This document shows positions 5,869-8,133 of a DNA stretch of 8,133 bases, piece by piece. Origin of the DNA: a bacterium (lineage in GTDB: Bacteria > Actinomycetota > Acidimicrobiia > Acidimicrobiales > CATQHL01); contig JAPONU010000426.1 in assembly GCA_026713745.1 (NCBI GenBank), positions 1 to 8,133 on the forward strand, read 5' to 3'. Under the pieces are notes generated by a model, which had not been told where the DNA came from, ran no database searches, and worked only from the letters and a program-made list of their open reading frames with translations. Positions within the stretch are counted from its first letter, which is position 1. The number at the start of each line of letters is the position of its first letter. Made by a program: the position numbers and the translations under genes.

Positions 5869-6732
5869 TCACCCCCCTCCCGTTTCGGGGCGCGGCGCTG
5901 GTTTGCGGGCCACCTCGTAGACGCGGCGGCGGCTGACGCCCAAGGCGCCGGCGACAGCAGAGGTGAGGTCGCGGACCGAGGACTCCGGATCCCCTGCTCG
6001 TGCGGCTTCCAAAGCCTCGGCAACATCGCGGTCGGTGGGTGGTGCGGGTGGCGAGGCGCCCTCGATTACCAGGACGAGTTCTCCTTTGAGGCCGGAGTCG
6101 GCCCAGCGGGCCAACCCGGCGAGAGTGCCCCGCCAGATCTCCTCGTGCAGCTTGGTGAGTTCACGCACCGCCACCGCACGCCGGGACGGTCCGAACGATT
6201 CCACCAGGTCGGCAGCGGTGCGAGCGCAGCGGTGGGGTGCCTCCAGGAGCACCACTGCCCGATCCGAGGCCGCCAGTTCCGTCAGGCGCACCGCACGGGC
6301 GACGCCGCGCCGAGGCAGGAATCCCTCGTAGACGAACCGTCCCGAGGTCAACCCGCTGACGGCGACCGCGGCCAGGGGCGCCGAGGGCCCCGGCACGATG
6401 CTCACCGTGCAGCCGGCGTCGGCAGCGGCCTGTACGAGCCGCTCACCCGGGTCCGCCACCGCCGGTGTACCGGCGTCGGTCACCAGCACGACCCGTTCCC
6501 CCGCCCCGATGCGCGCCACCAGTCGCGGCGCAGCCTCCGCCTCGGTGTGCTCGTTCACGACCACGAGTTCCTTGCCTGCTATCCCCGCCAGCGACAGCAG
6601 GCGCCCCGTCCGGCGCGTGTCCTCGCAGGCAATCACGCCCGCAGCCGCCAGTTCCTCGGCCGCACGGGGCGACAGGTCGCCCATGTTGCCGATGGGTGTG
6701 GCCACCAGGACCAAGCCGGCGTGGCCGGACAT
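5869..6732 (-). CDS. rsmI: 16S rRNA (cytidine 2'-O)-methyltransferase RsmI
   Basis: RsmI uses S-adenosylmethionine to 2'-O-methylate a cytidine in the decoding centre of 16S rRNA (C1402 in E. coli numbering). The 287-residue protein is of normal length and has a tetrapyrrole-methylase-like fold. Family motifs in order are ATPIGNMGDLSPRA at 11-24, CEDTRRTGRLL at 36-46, TDAGTPAVADPG at 85-96, VPGPSAPLAA at 113-122, EGFLPRRG at 136-143, EAPHR at 164-168, RELTKLHEE at 190-198 and KGE at 216-218. The C-terminal region holds a helical segment with VSRRRVYEVA. The ATG at 6732 starts eight bases past the start of the upstream DUF192 stop codon. GAAGGA at 6742-6747, nine bases upstream, serves as ribosome binding site. 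It lies just before metG, as in other actinobacteria. Open frame upstream to 7062 overlaps DUF192 and is not credible as coding. Confidence 0.95.
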   Translation of the reverse strand: MSGHAGLVLVATPIGNMGDLSPRAAEELAAAGVIACEDTRRTGRLLSLAGIAGKELVVVNEHTEAEAAPRLVARIGAGERVVLVTDAGTPAVADPGERLVQAAADAGCTVSIVPGPSAPLAAVAVSGLTSGRFVYEGFLPRRGVARAVRLTELAASDRAVVLLEAPHRCARTAADLVESFGPSRRAVAVRELTKLHEEIWRGTLAGLARWADSGLKGELVLVIEGASPPAPPTDRDVAEALEAARAGDPESSVRDLTSAVAGALGVSRRRVYEVARKPAPRPETGGG

Positions 6733-6737
6733 GCCGG

Positions 6738-7067
6738 CTAGTCCTTCACTTCGAGGATGGTGCCGACGGCTATCCCCCAGCGCTGCAGGCTTCCCGCCTG
6801 TGCCTCCACGACGCTGCGCGCCCGCAGCCGGGGCCGGCCCAGCCGCCACGGCGGCATCGTGACGATCGCCAGCACCCGCCCGGTGGCGTCGCAGTAGGCC
6901 ACGTCGATGGCGAAACGCATCCCGACGGTGTGAACCGACCGGGTCCGGGGCAACCACAACGCCCCGTCCACGCCGTCGCGGCCCAGCAGACCCCGAGCCC
7001 GCAGACCGGGGCTGCCCGCCACTTCCACAGAGGCGAAGACCCTGTCCTGCGACACGAGCCACGGCAT
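6738..7067 (-). CDS. DUF192 domain protein
   Basis: The 109-residue product matches the DUF192 pattern throughout: a start MPWLV, the VEVAGSPGLRARGLLGRDG stretch at about 14-32, SVHTVGMRFAIDVAYCD at about 44-60 with the conserved H and GM-x-F-x-IDV, and the end EAQAGSLQRWGIAVGTILEV. The family is widespread and its biochemical role is not established. Many members outside actinobacteria carry a signal peptide; this one has none and should be cytoplasmic. I chose ATG at 7067 because family members I recall begin MPWLV; GGAGGG abuts this ATG directly, which is closer than ideal, so a start a few codons later (GTG at 7055) is possible. The frame is open far upstream to 7664, but that part runs antisense through the nuclease gene. 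It is the first gene of the minus-strand train, five bases ahead of rsmI. Confidence 0.87.
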   Translation of the reverse strand: MPWLVSQDRVFASVEVAGSPGLRARGLLGRDGVDGALWLPRTRSVHTVGMRFAIDVAYCDATGRVLAIVTMPPWRLGRPRLRARSVVEAQAGSLQRWGIAVGTILEVKD

Positions 7068-7079
7068 CCCTCCAGTCTG

Positions 7080-7159
7080 CCCGGACCGGCAGCGAGCGCG
7101 CTCGCGCCTGTAGCGGGCGGGGTGCCGTTCGGGCCGCAGCGAGACCCGGACCGGCTGCG
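7080..7159. repeat. Direct repeat pair flanking a perfect palindrome in the divergent intergenic region
   Basis: The 133-base gap between the divergent DUF192 and nuclease genes contains CCCGGACCGGCAGCG at 7080-7094 and CCCGGACCGGCTGCG at 7145-7159, matching at 14 of 15 positions and spaced exactly 65 bases apart. Each core CCGGACCGG is itself palindromic around its central base. Partly overlapping the first copy is the perfect 14-base palindrome GCGAGCGCGCTCGC at 7092-7105. These are plausible operator or hairpin sites; no regulator can be named. Confidence 0.55.
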
Positions 7160-7187
7160 GGGGCAGGCCGGTGTCACAGGCAGGTGC

Positions 7188-7193
7188 TAGAAC
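7188..7193 (+). promoter_or_regulatory. Possible -10 element for the RecB-family nuclease
   Basis: TAGAAC, in the context GCTAGAAC, ends seven bases before the ATG at 7201. No Shine-Dalgarno is present between them, so a leaderless transcript starting at or near the ATG is likely. The last base departs from TANNNT and no clear -35 is found. Confidence 0.35.
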
Positions 7194-7200
7194 TACACGC

Positions 7201-8130
7201 ATGGAATCCTCCGAAGCCGGCACCGATCCAACAGCAAGCGATCCAACGGCAACCGACTCAACGGCAACCGAGTCAGAAGCAACCGGCGCAGGCTCAGTGG
7301 TGGACATCGGCGTGCGACCCAGCCACCTCTCGCCCACCAGCGCCTCCATGTTCCGCCAGTGCCCCCAGCGCTGGAAGTTCCGGTACGTCGACAAGTTGCC
7401 GGATCCCCCCGGCGAGGCCGCCCTCGCAGGCACCTTCGCCCATCGCGTGCTCGAGGAACTGCTGAAGCTCGACGCCGATGAGCGCACGCTGGAGAGCGCC
7501 CGGACGCTCGCTGCCGAGGTGTGGACCGAGACCACCTCGGACAAGGACTTTGCGGCGCTCGACCTCGACGCCGACGGTCTCCGCAACTTCAAGTGGACGG
7601 CCTGGCGGGCCATCGAAGGCCTGTGGGACCTCGAGGACCCCAAGACGATCGACCTCGTCGCCACCGAGACGGAGGTATCGGTAGAGATCGGGGGCGTACC
7701 GTTCTTCGGCTACATCGACCGCGTGGAGGAAGGCGCGGACGGGCTCGTCGTCAGTGACTACAAGTCCGGGCGGGCGCCCGGGCGGAGGTTCTCCGCGGGC
7801 CGGCTCGAGCAGGTGCTGCTCTACGCGGCAGCACTCGCGGAGATAAACGGCAACCTGCCGGCACGCGCACGGCTGATGTATCTGGGACAGCGGATCGACG
7901 AGACCACCGTCACCGCCGACGGGATCGCCGAGGTCACCCGCCGCCTGGTCGAGACCTGGGAGGAGTTGCTCGACCGTTCGGCCACGGGCGACTTCCCGCC
8001 CCAACCCGGCCCGCTGTGCGGCTGGTGCGCCTACGTCCGGCATTGCCCCGAGGGTCTCGCCGAGGTCGAGCGCCGCCACCTCGCGGGCTCGCTCCGCCCC
8101 GACGCCCCCGCCCTCGCGGAGGCCGTCTGA
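7201..8130 (+). CDS. RecB-family PD-(D/E)XK nuclease with probable 4Fe-4S cysteines
   Basis: The 309-residue protein belongs to the RecB/AddB/Cas4-like nuclease group, which cuts DNA with divalent metal in repair or recombination. After a low-complexity Thr/Ala/Asp/Glu N-terminus (residues 1-32) comes LSPTSASMFRQCPQRWKFRY (43-62), then GTFAHRVLEELL with H81, GYIDRV with D173, and VSDYKSG with D186 and K188, the active-site set. LEQVLLYAAAL is the QxxxY helix. Four cysteines, C54 and C273-x2-C276-x5-C282, match the iron-sulfur arrangement of AddB and Cas4 nucleases. No helicase domain is attached and no Cas or AddA gene is in view. Similar stand-alone proteins occur in actinobacteria (I recall Rv2119 of M. 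tuberculosis) and their role is poorly defined. ATG at 7201 is preferred to in-frame GTG at 7171 because of the upstream -10-like site. Confidence 0.9.
   Translation: MESSEAGTDPTASDPTATDSTATESEATGAGSVVDIGVRPSHLSPTSASMFRQCPQRWKFRYVDKLPDPPGEAALAGTFAHRVLEELLKLDADERTLESARTLAAEVWTETTSDKDFAALDLDADGLRNFKWTAWRAIEGLWDLEDPKTIDLVATETEVSVEIGGVPFFGYIDRVEEGADGLVVSDYKSGRAPGRRFSAGRLEQVLLYAAALAEINGNLPARARLMYLGQRIDETTVTADGIAEVTRRLVETWEELLDRSATGDFPPQPGPLCGWCAYVRHCPEGLAEVERRHLAGSLRPDAPALAEAV
7225..7284 (+). repeat. Four imperfect 15-bp tandem units at the nuclease N-terminus
   Basis: Residues 9-28 form four five-residue units: DPTAS, DPTAT, DSTAT and ESEAT. The DNA units align as 15-base copies such as GATCCAACGGCAACC, and use A-ending codons (CCA, ACA, TCA, GCA) rare elsewhere in the window. 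The tract precedes the folded nuclease domain and is probably disordered and dispensable. A few bases remain beyond this gene's stop at 8130; they show nothing. Confidence 0.75.
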
Positions 8131-8133
8131 GCC

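Noticed and set aside
5807..5872. MetG start at the GTG overlapping the rsmI stop
   Set aside because: It would add 22 Arg/Pro/Gly-rich residues before the conserved YFYTTPIYYVN start; kept only as an alternative.
4262..5920. 552-codon plus-strand open frame antisense to metG
   Set aside because: The opposite strand encodes a full MetRS with all signatures; this frame is Val/His/Arg-rich with no recognisable domain and arises from codon bias.
6733..7062. Longer RsmI with an upstream start at 7062
   Set aside because: The extension overlaps the DUF192 gene entirely, and the ATG at 6732 has a Shine-Dalgarno and the canonical RsmI N-terminus.
7092..7105. The 14-base palindrome as an intrinsic terminator
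   Set aside because: It lies between two divergent gene starts, where no transcript ends, and no T-run follows it.
7201..8130. The nuclease as a CRISPR Cas4 or part of a defence island
   Set aside because: There is no CRISPR array, Cas1/Cas2, helicase or other defence gene in the window, and the surrounding genes are housekeeping.

Overview
The window is a compact, very GC-rich piece of chromosome. It looks actinobacterial, most likely from the Acidimicrobiia or a relative (an inference from protein flavour, not a proven placement). Three observations support this. First, the order metG-tatD-rpf-like-ksgA-ispE, with rsmI just upstream and glmU close by, is the arrangement known from mycobacteria and streptomycetes. 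Second, there is a 32-residue AURKAIP1/COX24-type ribosomal protein (bS22), a family best known from actinobacteria. Third, several starts look leaderless, with a TANNNT-like -10 a few bases before the start codon.

Layout, left to right: the 5' part of glmU (minus strand, cut by the left edge); a tRNA-Gln(TTG) on the same strand; a short divergent intergenic region; the tiny bS22 gene on the plus strand. Then comes a long minus-strand gene train running from about 7067 down to 588: DUF192, rsmI, metG, tatD, a lipoprotein with two Rpf/transglycosylase-like domains, rsmA/ksgA and ispE. At the right, divergent from this train, lies a RecB-family PD-(D/E)XK nuclease with four cysteines in the iron-sulfur pattern, complete on the plus strand.

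The train combines translation and rRNA maturation (metG, rsmI, rsmA), isoprenoid precursor synthesis (ispE), a cell-wall growth factor (Rpf-like) and an accessory hydrolase (tatD). Gaps are short or overlapping, for example the ATGA overlap of rsmA and ispE, so co-transcription is likely, with possible internal promoters before metG and the Rpf gene. No gene-free stretch exceeds 300 bases. I see no mobile element, CRISPR array, phage gene or toxin-antitoxin pair.

I do not see a clearly new system. The most unusual item is the Rpf-like lipoprotein: it has two tandem catalytic-type domains, and the first carries Gln where the catalytic Glu is expected. It sits where rpfB lies in mycobacteria but lacks RpfB's usual accessory domains. 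The next best leads are the bS22 gene beside ispE and the repeat/palindrome cluster in the divergent region at 7068-7200.
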